NCBI RefSeq assembly: GCF_000005505.3 | Contig: NC_016131.3 | Span: 23,457,501-23,521,500, forward strand | Origin: Brachypodium distachyon | Lineage: Eukaryota; Streptophyta; Magnoliopsida; Poales; Poaceae | Direction: 5' to 3' | DNA: 64,000 nucleotides | Part shown: one piece after another, positions 34,144 to 58,506 of the stretch | Layout of the letters: every line of letters starts with the position of its first letter | How positions within the stretch are numbered: the stretch's first letter is position 1 | Position numbers and translations under genes: made by a program | Notes under the pieces: generated by a model | Database searches by the model: none | Seen by the model: the letters and a program-made list of their open reading frames with translations, nothing else | What the model was told of the DNA's origin: nothing

Positions 34144-36276
34144 ATTGTTAAATATTAACTTATCTAACATAGTTGTTCCAAAAGCTATAAAAAATTGAAA
34201 AGTACCCAATCCAGGAAGGCACAACATCGATCCCTGAGATCCTGGCTACTCTGTTCCTACCCCTTGTGTCCTGATATCGCAATGATAGTATAACATAAAC
34301 ATTAAGAGAAAAATGTCACACGTAACAAGGACAAAGATCCGGAGACCATAACAATAAACAAGTTCCTAACATCCCAAGAATTTATAAACAATAGATCCTT
34401 GATTACCGACTTACAGTGTTATTTGTCGAGAACTACAACAAGAAAAGATTGAACCGCTAAAACAAAAGGCGGAAAATCCAATTCAGATGGAGACAAAATG
34501 AGGCAGATCTCTTACGACACATAGCATGAATATGTCCATACCAGCGGAGGTTTATTTTTCAAGAAGTGAGTACCTCTTATCAAGAAAAGAAGACGGAGAA
34601 GTTTTTGCTGGAGAGCATGCTTTCAGTCTTTCGTCTTTCTTGACATCATGTTAGGTATGCCAAATTGATAAACCATTTATGTCCCCACCACAAGTCTCGT
34701 ACCATCGCCGCTAGTACTAGTCTCTCGTATCATCCCATAACAAATACTGTATGTTTTTCTATTTTTTATACCTAAATAGAGATCACCACTAACCTATTAC
34801 TCTCAACATGGCAGCGTATCCACCTCAGCAACCTCATTACCTGATTTTCATGCCATCTCCTTTTTTTTTGAGCGAATTTCATGCCATCTCCTGCTTCCAC
34901 GTTACCCTTTCCCAGCGACACGGGCTTTCTGCTGCCAGGGCCTTGCCCATTTCCTTCTCAGTCCAGCAAGGCCTGCAGCAGCAGGTCTCTTCTTTTTCTC
35001 TTGGGCCGCATTCCTCCCTCTCTTGGCCCATTTCCCGGCCAGAGGCACGCAGCCCAGCACGAGCGCGCCTGGCCGTCTTCCTCCTCTGTTCGTTCCTTCT
35101 TCCAGAGCAGACACAGCACTGCCGTTGGTTGATCTCCTTTCGAATCTCTCGATTCCAACCGTTCCTATCCGAAGTAAAACTGGGAAATTAATCCCCATTT
35201 CCCCGCGAACCGATTCTGCTCATAAATCTTCCGTTCCCCTTCTTCATCCTCCAATTCCAACCACGAGGCCTGAATATCAGTCGTTGGCATCCACCCCTCG
35301 ACCTCCCTACTCGGCATATGAAAACCGATCCCAAGCAGGTCAGTTTGAGCCATTGCCACTCCTCCATCATTCCCATGTTGCTCATTCGGTTTGGAGTAAT
35401 TTCAAAGGAAAAACACAGTATTTGGGATTCCAGAGAAAGATGCATTCGGTTTGTAGTAAATGAGCAAAATAAATCCTTAGAAATACTATTCATTTCCTGT
35501 GTTTTTGAAGGAAACTTAACAACTAGTCCAACCTCATTTTTTCCAAAGGAATGAGGTAAACTCAATCCTTAGTTTGACACTTGCCACCTACTATTCTTAT
35601 GTTTTGTTTCCTCCGAACCGAATAAGCCTGAAAAGTTTCTCCTCTAAACCTATGTAGAGATGATGGTGCCGGAGCCCCGCGGCACCACATCTCTATAGAC
35701 GCCGCTCCGACGGGGGACGGCAAGCATGAGGGAGACATGGGGAAAAGGAGAATGTGGGAGATCGAGCCGCGTTAGATACACCGGTGGCATGAACATCGGT
35801 GTCGTGTGGGGGAAAGGGAGGAAGGGGGGCAACGAAAGGAGCGGGAGGGGGACATGGGAGAGGAGGAGGCGGGAGACCGGGCTGAGGTGGCTGGGGTGGC
35901 GGCCGGCGGTGAGGTGCCGCCATGAGGCGAGGCGAACACGTTCAATAAACATTTTCTCAAACTGTGATTTGTTTTTTAAATGTATAAAGATTGAAATCAA
36001 CCCCGAGATTTATCATTCATCTTTGATTTGCTTTATTGGTTCTTTTTATTTGTGCAGATACAAGTTTCTTGGATGAAATTCGAATGCCATTTAATCAAAA
36101 CGAGATGTTTACATATAGACAGGTTTAGTTCATACCTACGGTAAATATAATATGAAGAGGCGTCTCCTACATCTAGAAAACAGTGGCTATATTTTAGTCA
36201 TGCGAGGTTTAAGTACTAACTGCATATGATGAAGAAAATCATAGGCTAGCTAGCTGAAGGAATCATGTGATTAATG

Positions 36277-36404
36277 TACTCCCTCTGTCCAACAAAAAAT
36301 GTCTCAAGTTTATCAAAATTTGGATGTATCTAAATATGACTTAATGTATAGATGCATTCAAATTTGATCAAAGTTGAGATATCCTTTGTTGAACGGAGGG
36401 AGTA
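36277..36404. repeat. Stowaway-type MITE
   Basis: It is flanked by TA with ends CTCCCTCTGTCCAACAAAAA and, reversed, CTCCCTCCGTTCAACAAAGG. It belongs to the same family as the MITE at 17446-17572. Confidence 0.85.
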
Positions 36405-37236
36405 CCAGAAAAACATGATCACATAGTTTGTTGATTCAAATTTCTAATTGTTGCTTTTTCCATAATAATGAAGACTAAAGCATCCGTTGGAAATTTGCAG
36501 GCAAGGTATAATACACCTATCTCTTTTTGTTCTATTTTGTGTGGATTATTGATTTCTTCTTCTTTCAAAAAGCCACCATTTAAAATGGTTATAATAATCT
36601 ATTTGATCCTTATTTAATTTTATTTTTTTGTTTTCTTTGCAATGCATGCGTCTCTTTAAACATGTCGTCAAAAGATTAAAAGGCATAAAGTCCCGCCGCA
36701 ACGCGTGGGGCATCATCTATTTAATACAATATAGCTATCTTTTAAAAGCATACGATACAACTATTTAATATCCCAACATTTATTAATTGATATCTACAAA
36801 CCCCTCAGCGATCTTCTGCTTCCATCCAACTCTTAGACGTGCGGGAGCATATTCAAAGTTTCTCCCCATCTCATGGATCCCCTGATATATCAGTTGTGGC
36901 CTATAACGAAGACCCTGATAATCTTCAAGTCAGTTGTGGCCTATTTAGTACAATATCATCCAAGGCTCAAATAAAATTATTAACACCATCACGTCAGGCC
37001 CAGCCTGATGAATGATGGTTAACTCTCGTGAATCCTTTGTGGCTAGTAAATGGAAGGGATTCAACGGTCTTGTCATTTTAGTTGTGTGGGTACTCTGGAA
37101 GGGGCACAACAAGGTTTATATACGTTGTTCAATCATATGATCTGTTATGGACAGAGGAACTTCTGGTAATCCAACATGGTTATATATGTTATATTAGATG
37201 CTTCCATTTAGAGAAAAAGGCAAATAAACATATGCC

Positions 37237-37553
37237 TTTGAAATAATATTGATTTTCATGGTCACTGTGTTTCATTGTATTTGTATTTACTTTCGATGCA
37301 AAGCTATATGGATTAGTTTCACATTGCATATTCTATTTACTTTCGATGCAAATGCATTTCCTGTGTGACATTTTGATTTTGGACTTTTGTTGCTGAGTTT
37401 GAAATGATATTTATTTTCATGGTCACTGTGCTTCATTGCATTTGCATTTACTTTCGATGCAAAGCTATATGGATTACTTTTATATTGCATATTCTATTTA
37501 CTTTCGAATGCATTTCCCGTGTGACATTTTGATTTTGGACTTTTGTTGTTGAC
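37237..37553. repeat. 161-bp tandem duplication, two copies
   Basis: The copies start at 37237 and 37398 (TTTGAAAT.ATATT.ATTTTCATGG) and share TTTACTTTCGATGCAAAGC and GTGACATTTTGATTTTGGAC. The second copy has lost a few bases. Confidence 0.88.
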
Positions 37554-38663
37554 TGTTAATGACTAAAAAATTGTCACGGCACACCTTGGAAGAAAACCAA
37601 ACACACCCTTAATTTGCGCCGTGTGAGTGGTAGCTTGAGGCCTCGTCCTATGGGCCATCCCCATAGTAGCTAGTAAAACTGAACAACCTTGTATCATCGT
37701 CGTACTACCGCAACTCACAATTTAAATTATGAGATATTATCTATTTCTTCCGTCCCAAAATAAATGACGTGGATTTGTATAAAAACCAATTGGTTATAAG
37801 GTTTTGTTATCATATCTCACACTTATGCACATATATCAACATTCACATTTGTGATGTACCGCATCTATTATTTCACTTTTATTACTATTGTGAATTTGTG
37901 GTTCTCAATTTAATACTTGCATATTATGTACCTAAAAATTCTATGGGACAAGGAGCCGGAATGCTTGACCTAAGATATCGTGATAACCACTTCTTTTCTC
38001 CAATTGGTAGCTGAATTTGAGCCGAAAACTATTGATGGATAGTCTTTTTTTAACAACTAAATAATGCCTCGCACGTTGTTGAGGAAATTTTTAGTTAACA
38101 TACGTCAAGTTAGCAACGAAAAATTATCCAAAGTTGAAAACATACGATGAAATTGTATTATAGAAGATTGATGGAAAGTAGAATGCTTTGTGCATGTGCA
38201 AAAAATATGAGTTTTCACTAAATTGATGTGAACAAATTAATGTTGTGATGAGGTGGAATGATTGCATGTTGAGAGAAGTTAAGTAGTGAAGTTCTTATAC
38301 TTGGATATAGAAGATCAGTTTAGTATCAAGTGAATTAGTATTTGACTAATCATATTTTTCCAGTTAGTACTTTTTTCCACCCGCCTGCAAAAACGTGGCC
38401 CCACTCCATTCAAAAGACATAAACGGAGCCACAAGTTCGCACAACCTAAAACCAAAGAAAAGCACGAAGAGTGTCCAGCAAATGAACTAAAAGAGGAGCC
38501 TCAATCTAACCACGAACAGAAAGCACACTAGCAAATATTACAAATCACAGCGACTCTGAGCTGACGAAACACCCAGCCAACAGCTCTCGGAATCAATCTT
38601 TTTGCGAAATTGACTATCAAGCCTCTGTACTCAAATCAGCAGGCTCATCAACATAACAAGAAA

Positions 38664-45436
<6,773 letters not shown>

Positions 45437-45870
45437 TTGCGGCGGCGGGGCGGAGAGAAGCCTTTGCTTTTTCCTTTTTTTTTGCTGGCTGAAATAGAGA
45501 GAAGATGGTGGGCTTGGGTCTTCGTTTCATTTCGGCCCGTAAATAAGCCCATTTTCTTCTTTTTCTCTTTTTTTTTTGGAAAGGCTTCTCTTTCTTCTGT
45601 CCTTCATCCAAGAGACCAAGAGCGAGTCCGTTTCGTGTTCTGTCTCAATCCGATTCCGGGACCGTGTCCGTGTCCGATGGGAGCACGAAGCTCTTCCTCC
45701 ATAAATATGTGCCCAGCCCCACGGTATGACCATGCACTCACTCGATTCCCTGATCGATCGTCCCTTCAACCAAATCCATCTCTCAATCCGGCTGCCCTTT
45801 TTGCTTCGTGGCCGGCATTTCTAAGCGCGCCGCGTCCGTCCGGCTGATCTGAAAGTGCAAGTAAGTATCC
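45437..45870. promoter_or_regulatory. Shared divergent promoter, SDG40 and PNRC-like gene
   Basis: Only 434 bp separate the SDG40 ATG (45436, minus) from the PNRC-like ATG (45871, plus). A TATA-like CATAAATAT lies at about 45700-45708 for the plus-strand gene. No TATA is evident for SDG40, as is common for housekeeping genes. Confidence 0.6.
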
Positions 45871-46391
45871 ATGGCAGCCGCCGTTCTCCCTCCGCTGCTC
45901 CCGACGCCACCCAGCAGCGCCATGCTGCCGATACTCCCGACGCCACCGAGGAGCAAGATGTTGCCGCTGCTCCCGACGCCGTGCGGTCTCGCCATGCTGC
46001 CCAAGCCAGGCCGCGCGGACTCCGTCGAGAGGTGGGACGCGAACAAGAACTCGGCCAGCCACAGCTCAGCGTCGTCTTCGTCATCGGGTGGCGCCGGAAT
46101 TCCTGGCCGCGCCGGCTCCTTCGAGCGCTGGGACAGTAAGAAGCTCGGCAAGTCCTCCACGCCGATGGATCAGGGCCGCAGGAGCGAGACCGAGACCAGC
46201 AACAAGCGCCCGCCTAGCCGCGCGTCCTCCGCCGAGCGTTGGGATATTTACACAAGAAGCCTCGCCCGGAAGAGACGGCGGCATCCAAGGAGATCACCGA
46301 GCCGGCAGCGGCGTTTGCCGGACCGAACTTCTTCGCGACGCCGGAGCCGAGCATGCTGCCCATGCCAACCTCCTTGCTGCGGGCGCACTAG
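45871..46391 (+). CDS. PNRC-like small protein gene with a frameshift
   Basis: The frame begins MAAAVLPPLLPTPPSSAM and holds three ERWD motifs (ERWDANK, ERWDSKK, ERWDIY). Plant PNRC-like proteins have such repeats and end in FxxSPEPSxLPxPxF. Here the ending, FFATPEPSMLPMPTSLL, is present but in another frame, with a stop at 46389-46391. One base is missing between 46244 and 46251, directly after the third ERWD. Animal PNRC proteins bind decapping factors, so a role in mRNA decay is possible but unproven in plants. This is either a recent pseudogene or a sequence error. It is divergent from SDG40 and convergent with IRE1. Confidence 0.7.
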
Positions 46392-46394
46392 CTA

Positions 46395-46535
46395 GCTTCT
46401 TTTGCAAAACAATTAGTAGCATTTCATTAATTCGATGCACGACTTTGTAATATATCAATTGATACTTTGTAATGTATCAATTTTTATGCTTCTTTTGCAA
46501 AACAATTGGCTAGCTTCTTTTGCAAAACAATTAGT
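46395..46535. repeat. Short dispersed repeat, three copies downstream of the PNRC-like gene
   Basis: GCTTCTTTTGCAAAACAATT occurs at about 46395, 46488 and 46513. It may be part of the 3' UTR. Confidence 0.75.
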
Positions 46536-46893
46536 ACTACTGTATTACTTTTGAATTTCCCTTGATCATTTGCTTATTTCAACCTTGGAAAGACATCGTT
46601 CTCTTTCCATGGGTCAAAGTTGAGAGCCTCCAACATAACTGAAACATGCAGACTAAGATGCCAAACAAGGAAAGACCACTTCTCTTCACTACTGTAGAAT
46701 AGATGGACAATGGAAAGTAAGGGGAAAATCCATCGATTTATTCTTTTATGTATAATACATTTGTTTGGTAGTAACATGGTAACAATATACAATTCTGATT
46801 CTGGGTATACAATGTACAGATTACGATATCCTTTCTATGATAATATGATACAGATCACATGTACAAATATTTTGCTAGGTCACCCCTCGTTGG

Positions 46894-52113
<5,220 letters not shown>

Positions 52114-52368
52114 CGCCAGACGTCAACCGCGGCGAGGGTTCCGGGAGGGCATGGAGCGAAGATCAGATTAGGGTTTCCGCCGTTGGGGGGGAGAATTTTG
52201 GGCGGGGCTTTGGATCTGGGCGGTTGGTTTGCTTCGCGGGGAAGGTCGAAGGAGGCTTCTCGGATCGATCGATCGGATGAGGAAAACGAAAGAGAGGGGA
52301 AAAGGGACAGCTTGGAGTTTGACCGACGCGGAGATGGGATTTGCTGCGCATGGCTCGCAGTTTGCAAG

Positions 52369-52374
52369 CACGTG
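52369..52374. promoter_or_regulatory. G-box (CACGTG) upstream of IRE1
   Basis: The palindrome CACGTG, read as CCCCCACGTGC on the minus strand, lies 256 bp before the IRE1 ATG. It contains the CCACG half of the ER stress element bound by bZIP factors. No matching CCAAT at the ERSE spacing was seen, so the role is uncertain. Confidence 0.35.
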
Positions 52375-52422
52375 GGGGACAAGCGGCACAAAACCGGCTA
52401 GCGTAATTTGGAAATTTTACTA

Positions 52423-53696
52423 GGGAAAATATCCGATGAAAACCTCCGTCCGGTCAAAACCTGCAAACTCTCATCGCGAATCGTTGGACTGGGAATACAC
52501 GGTTCAGATTAAAGATGGGATTGAAATCAGCAACTTAATCCTACATTTGCGCAACAGCCCCTCCCTTTACACTGTCTTTACAACAGCACGGTGGGAGTTA
52601 ACCCGTCCTATTCCCTACCGGCATAGCACATCGATCTGGATCCGGCGACGGACCCACGGCGACCAACTCCGGCACCCCCGTCCCCCACCCCCAATCCCCA
52701 AGTGATTGCGACACCTAGGGCGACGACGGCTAGCGCTGCACCACGCGCAGGAGAGAGAGCAGTGCCAGGCGGGACCTCCATGCTACGGCATCCCGGTGGT
52801 TTGCTTGCCCTACGGCGGCGCTGGCCCCCAACGACATGACGGCCACAACGAGGCTCCCGCGCAGCAGTCGGGTGCCCCCAGATGACCACGAAGCTAGCGC
52901 AAAACCTGATGTCTGCCGCTGTTTTTGTTGTGTGTTTTTTTCTGAAGCTAGAGCTATTGTGCTGCTGTACTGTAGTTCAGTAACTGAATCAATCCTTGGT
53001 TGTTTGATGTCTGAATCAATTCTGGATGCAACGCACAGATACATCCTTGTTGTTTTGTTGTAGCCGAATCAATGCGATTGTACAGAAAACAATTGAACCA
53101 ATGTGAATGTACATCAAATATTTTCTCTTTTGATAATTTTATAGGTGTACGTATTGAAATTGCAGATTGGTTGCAGAAATCCGTGGATTTTCCTCCACTA
53201 ATAGTGAGGCATGAATTGATTAGTATTATGTGTGAAATAGATTGGGGATCAAAGCCAGATTCCAGCGCTCTCGAACGTGGCTACGGAACTCCAGGGCCGC
53301 ATGTGGCCGACGGAGGGCCACTGAACTCGTACGGACCGACGGAGGGCAGGAGATGACGGCCGGCGAGCGCTCCCGAAAGTGGCCGGAGAAGGGAAAGTGC
53401 TCACGCACAGGGCCTGTGGAGGTAGAGAGAACGACCTGGAGAAGGCTACATCAGCGATTGGAGCCTTGGAGGGTAAACAAGGTCCATGGTGATCCCACGA
53501 TCGGAAGAGGAATCGTTTTCCAGGAATCACGTCGTTGCCATGCTTCTATGAAAAACAGGGGTTTTTGCGCAAATGTACATTTAATTTGTTGTTTCTAATC
53601 CCACCATTAATCTGAGCCGTGTATTTCCGATCCAACGGTCCACAACAATAGTTTGCAGGTTTTCACCAGAAGAGAGTTTTCACTGGATATTTCCCC
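52423..53696. mobile_element. Mutator-like element (possible Pack-MULE) in the IRE1 promoter
   Basis: Inverted repeats of about 140 bp (52423-52565 and 53555-53696) begin GGGAAAATATCC and GGGGAAATATCC. Shared inner words include AAAACCTGCAAACT and AATACACGG.TCAGATTAA. A perfect 9-bp duplication, ATTTTACTA, flanks the element (52414-52422 and 53697-53705). The 1274-bp element encodes no transposase. Its interior includes GC-rich patches (52650-52900 and 53260-53470) that could be captured host DNA; I did not recognise a source gene. Confidence 0.88.
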
Positions 53697-53780
53697 ATTT
53701 TACTAAACATGAAACAAACATTTGAGGTTCCTAAACGTCAACTAAACATTGGAAGATCCATGGATCCATTGCACAATAAG

Positions 53781-54025
53781 ACCTTGTTTGCTAGTTGCTA
53801 CTAGAGTTTTTTGCTGTTTTTTATGATATTATCCACTCCAAATTTAAAAACACTAGAAATCTCAAATAATTGTTTGGTAGAAAGAGATTAGAGGGATCAT
53901 TCCTATTTCCCCCCCCCACAAAATAGGGTGTTTTTTCAAAAAAAAAACTAGTATTTTGGGTTTTTGAGAGTTTTGAGTGAACACCCAAACCCCTCAAATA
54001 CCAAACACTAACACCAAACAAGGCC
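53781..54025. repeat. MITE with CCTTGTTTG ends
   Basis: It begins ACCTTGTTTGCTAG and ends CCAAACAAGGCC; the ends are mirrored over about 15 bp. This family is common near grass genes. No clear target duplication was found. Confidence 0.55.
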
Positions 54026-54506
54026 CAAGTATTTTGCTACAACCATAGGCATACAATATACACAAATGCATGTCTTGCCCAAAGTCAAAATAATAAGTGA
54101 ACTGAGCATACATGTGGCTTGGCTCCTTGTGGTTGAACCGGCCCATCAAGATTCAAGTCATAGACTTGGCATGGATGTGGCATTTACCTGAATTTATTTC
54201 AGGATTTTACCAGCATTGTTCTTACAGTGGAATTGATATACCCATCAACTATAAGGTTTCTATGATGATTTCGTCAATCTCAAGATGTGCCGACTCAGTC
54301 TCCTGAAGATGCTCATAGGGGTAGTAGTGTGTGTTCATTTACAGGGGTGAGTGTACGTGCGTTTGTGTTTGTAGTGCGCTTTTCAAAAAGAAATTAGAAA
54401 ATATGTATATCTACTTGAACTAATTTTGGTGAGGAAAGAAATTTTCTACATCACCCCGGTCTCTTACATGAAAATTCCAGCATTTTAAAATTAATTATCC
54501 AATTAA

Positions 54507-55235
54507 GAGCATCCCCTGAGAGAGATCTCGTGACTGATATCTTGTTTTTAGAGGCTGAAGCCAAAAATAAATAAATCTGCAAGGCCATAAATAGCCCCAA
54601 AAGTAGGGAGCACTAAATTTTGGCCATCATTCCCATGGTCCGAGTATGGGCCCTTCTCCCCGATTCCCCTCTCCCTTCTTCCCCGCGTGCAGCCCCATCA
54701 CCTTTCTTCCCTGTGCAAATAGCTTCGTGCCGGTGTCGCATCACCCTCCTAGTTGTCACCGTTCACCGCTTCTCTAAGCGCTACCCTCCCGCCGGATGCA
54801 GCCACCACCATCCTCACTGGATCGAGCAGTCATGTCGGGATCCTCTTTCTCCACCGAGCAACATTGGTCTCCTCCATCGGCGTCGATCGTTGCCGAGCTC
54901 CTCCTCCTCCTCCTCCTCCTCGAGCTTCCCGTTGTCGGCCTCCTCCTCCTCCTCAAGTTCATTGCTCTTTTTCCATGGTTTTTTTGTTCAAATTGGATAA
55001 AAAAATGAACTTGGTTTACGATATTGAAATGGATTGAAGTCAAAAATGGGATGAATGCTGGTAAATTTGTAAATCAAAATAGATAGGAGTTGAAGTTTGA
55101 GAGGAAGTGGAACGGGGGCTGTGAAATAAGAGGGTACTGCTGGAGATGGGAGCAACTTTTGGGCCCCAAATTACGAGGGCTGGCCCCTATTTGCATTTTT
55201 AAGGGCCTTATTTAGGGGCATCGCTAAAGATGCTC
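54507..55235. mobile_element. Possible PIF/Harbinger-like non-autonomous element
   Basis: GAGCATCCCC at the left and, reversed, GAGCATCTTTAGCGATGCCC at the right form short inverted ends. The flanking triplets are TAA and TTA, which do not match exactly. The interior has a (CTC)n-rich block near 54900-54950 and no transposase. Confidence 0.45.
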
Positions 55236-55507
55236 TTACGTTCTCCAGAAATTTTCCAAATCCAAAATGTTTTATCAAAACAATTTCAAATTAAACATAT
55301 ATATTTCACATTTACTGCCCTTTCCCCCTCGCATTTAAGCAAAAATATGTCAGGGATAGTACTAATTTATATGATCCTCATGATCAGAGTTCCCATCGTT
55401 CACGTCCAAAATTTACTTTTATTCGACTCAACTACTCGTATACATCAAGCACCGTAACACTCTCTAAAATTAATTTGTGGCATGTATTCACTCCCTTTCT
55501 TCTTACT

Positions 55508-55624
55508 TACTACCTCTGATCCATATTAGTTGTCTCGAATTTGCCCAAATATGGATGCATCTATGTCTAAAAATCGTCTAGATACATGTAATATTTTAAT
55601 AATTAATATGGATATGAGTGAGTA
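55508..55624. repeat. Stowaway-type MITE, worn
   Basis: The left end TACTACCTCTGATCCATATT and the right end, reversed, TACTCACTCATATCCATATT are degenerate forms of the usual Stowaway ends. Confidence 0.65.
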
Positions 55625-56375
55625 TTACGTATTGAATTTACTTTTCCAGTTTAAATAGACATCGAGTGCTTATGCACATGTGCATGAAATGCTTGCAAGG
55701 CTATCAAATCTATAGCTAGCCATTACACACATGAGGAGAAACCAGGTGACTAGCCTATCCCTCTTGCATTCGCCTACCAGTAAAATTTTCCTTGGTCTTT
55801 CCCGGGCTGTATGGAGGGTATACACAGTAAATGGTTAGCTCGGTTAATCGAGGGAAAAACCTAATAAACTGACATTTTGTAGATTATTATTCATATGTGG
55901 AAACTAAATAAACAACCAGAAACCGAATTAATACCATAAGTATTTCTGTTTCTTTTTTTTTGGGCAAAAGTATTTCTGTTTCTACCTCCAACTGTTAAAA
56001 GCACTGAGTCGTGATGGATTCAAAAGATCTCTTAGTCATCCAACCGCCTAAATAGGACGTCCATTGGATGTTGTATGATTTACCCTCAAATGCCACCATT
56101 TATTCTAACCTAATTATTGCAGTAACTCAATTAATTACAAATAAATCTCACTAGTTTCACAACATGAATAATTTGAAAAGATTTCAATTAATTATGAAAA
56201 CCAATCCTTAAGGAATCCAATCTAACAAGTTTAAAATCCTAGTTATTTAACAATTCGTCTCTCTCCAATATTTTTTCATATATTAGTCGGCACCTGTGAC
56301 ACGTACAATACACAGTTACTACTATGATATGAAGAGTTGAATGGCACAGGTATTCGCCTTTGTTCACCTTTGTTC

Positions 56376-57800
56376 ACAGCTCTCAAGACAAATGCATTGG
56401 CTGTCGTCAATCAGGTAAAGGAAGTTTAACTAGTACCCCCTCAGTCTTAAAGCATGGAATATTTCCTGGCTGACAGATGGTTGTTCAAGTTTATCTGGGA
56501 GGTGTTTCATATATAGTAGTTTGCAGAGAAAGAAGTTCTTGTCCAGTTAAACAAATGGACGCCTAGATCAGATGCACTGACAGAATAATCAGTTCTTATA
56601 AGCATGATAATACTACCAGCATCTAACTTGGATGGTTCTTTTTCAACATGGGGTGCTCCTACTTCATCCAAGGAAGCTGACAAACTATGTTTGTAAATGA
56701 TCTCACCACTATCAGCATCTACTGCAAAAATAGTTGAAGCTTTTGATCCAATTGTAACGACAGAGTCCCGCACATACGGAGTTCTGGCGATAAAATCTTC
56801 CAGTTCCCAGGCAAATGTCTACAGGATTAAGCCATGGATGAGAAACATAATATTATCTGATTATTTAGATAACAAGGGTGCTTGAGCAAAGCATACCGTA
56901 ACCGTGCCATTATGAATCTCCACAAGCTCAGACCCATCCAAGGGATATATGAGATAGCTCAAATCAGAGTTTGCTGTAGTGATGTCCCTTGAAAGAGGTG
57001 GCCCTGCAGAGAACTTCCACAAAGAAGACCCTGATAGACAGTCCACGAGTTGAATTGTGCCATCGTCATTGAAATGTAGGTTGGAGCTGTTGGCAAACAC
57101 AAGCAAATAAGTACTCCAGTCAAACACATGAGTACATGACATATCTAGCTAAAAGATGCTATAAAATTGAATCACATGGAAATCTGTAAGTAGACAAGTA
57201 TTTAGAAATGGAGGGAGTAGTAGCTAATCAGGCAATCAAACTGATCATTAGCATATTATTACATCATACTGATCTCACTTTGGAAACGGAGGAACAAAAG
57301 CTGCTTCCTGCCACTCCAGTCTCCAGACCACCCTAGAATCCAGCAGGGGAATATACTAATATTATCCGTGAACTAGTACTGTCAAGATCGATTTATCTGA
57401 ACACACTGCAAGCCTCGCACTGACACACCAAACCATCAGTTACAGTAACCTATGCAACTAGATAGCCAGCTCTTCCTCTTCCCCGCTCAATTGCAGGTTT
57501 CAGCTACAAGAAAGCTTCTAGCACCTAGTACAATCCATTTCTTCACCCCCTGTACCGTACCAAGAGAGAAACAGAGAGAAGGCAAGTAGAGCATCGCAAT
57601 AGACTAGCTCACCTGGTGCCGGGCCCCGTATTGGTCACCACGTTCGTCTGCCTGACAAGGAGCTTCCCTGGCGACGGCGGCGGCGCGACGATCTCCGTGG
57701 AGCCCGCCTCATCCCCTCGTCCTCCGCCAGCGGGGAGCGATACGGGCGATGGTGTCAGCGCCGGCTGCTGATTAGGGTTTCGTCTGGGGGAGAATTTTGG
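56376..57800 (-). pseudogene. Truncated tandem copy of IRE1 (exons 1-3)
   Basis: Exon 2 (57086-56897) is 190 bp, the same as in IRE1, with matching borders. Exon 3 starts at 56818 and runs in frame through RDSVVTIGSKASTIF and LFNWTRTSFSANYY to a TGA at 56507-56509. Homology then continues, frameshifted, to about 56376, where it stops. In exon 1 (about 57770-57614) the leader words AAATTCTCCC and AAACCCTAATC join directly to mid-exon sequence, so a deletion of roughly 170 bp has removed the start codon and signal peptide. Introns 1 and 2 are kept, so this arose by DNA duplication, not through mRNA. The transmembrane, kinase and RNase parts are absent. Confidence 0.92.
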
Positions 57801-58435
57801 TCGGTGTCAGCCTCTCAGGTTACGGAGGGCAAGACGCGGTGGCGAACTGGCGATCGACGCAGAGGCCGGCTCTACGGAGGGCAACACCGACCAGGAGCTG
57901 GCTGCTGGGCCCCACTAGACGTTTGGCCTGCCTGAGCTGTTTGGCCAGGCGGGCCGTGAGCAAGTAGTGCGCACGTGTCAATGTGTCATAAGCAGGTTAG
58001 GGTATGTAAAATAGTTGATAAAACTGTCTTATACTAGACATTCCACGTCAATTAAAAAAGACAACAAAACATGTTGTACAATGGGTTATCTCTTAATGTT
58101 TTATCTTAAAATTAATGTTTAGACGAATAAAGTTAACTAAATAAATGCTAAGAAAAGGTGAAATCTAGTACAATGATAAATTTGCCTTATCTTTGCCTTA
58201 TCATTCTTGTGAAGAGATCATGTCTTAATTAAGAGAAGGCTTGTGTCTTTTTTTCGTTTCTCTCACGTCCACATCAAATTTTATCCTGTGTGACATCGCT
58301 AAGAGAAGGCTGACGTCACCCCATTGTACATGGCCTTAGCGGACTGTGGTTTACTGGTAGAATGGAATCGAAACACCTACGGCCTGCAAATTGCAATCGT
58401 AGGTAGAATCACAACTGTTAGGATTGATTAACTAG

Positions 58436-58506
58436 TACTCACTCTGTTTCTAAATACTCGTCGTTTGCACTAAAACCACGATAAGTATTTAGGAACGGAG
58501 GGAGTA
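58436..58506. repeat. Short Stowaway-type MITE
   Basis: CTCACTCTGTTTCTAAATAC is mirrored by CTCCCTCCGTTCCTAAATAC, with TA flanks, 71 bp in all. Confidence 0.85.

Larger units (their letters stand above)
32900..38660. other. Gene-free spacer of 5.7 kb between SDG40 and AGO18
   Basis: I see no conserved coding region. The stretch holds a 31-bp-arm hairpin (34072-34143), a Stowaway (36277-36404), a 161-bp tandem duplication (37237-37553) and two GC-rich patches (34880-35200 and 35680-35930) whose short open frames, rich in Pro and Ser, have no domain. The left part must contain the AGO18 promoter. Confidence 0.6.

Noticed and set aside
34808..35463. Ser/Pro-rich open frames in the spacer as genes
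   Set aside because: No domain, no credible splice structure, and the frames compete on both strands.
56507..57142. Second functional IRE1 or a secreted lumenal decoy
   Set aside because: No start codon or signal peptide remains, there is a stop and shift in exon 3, and the rest of the gene is missing.
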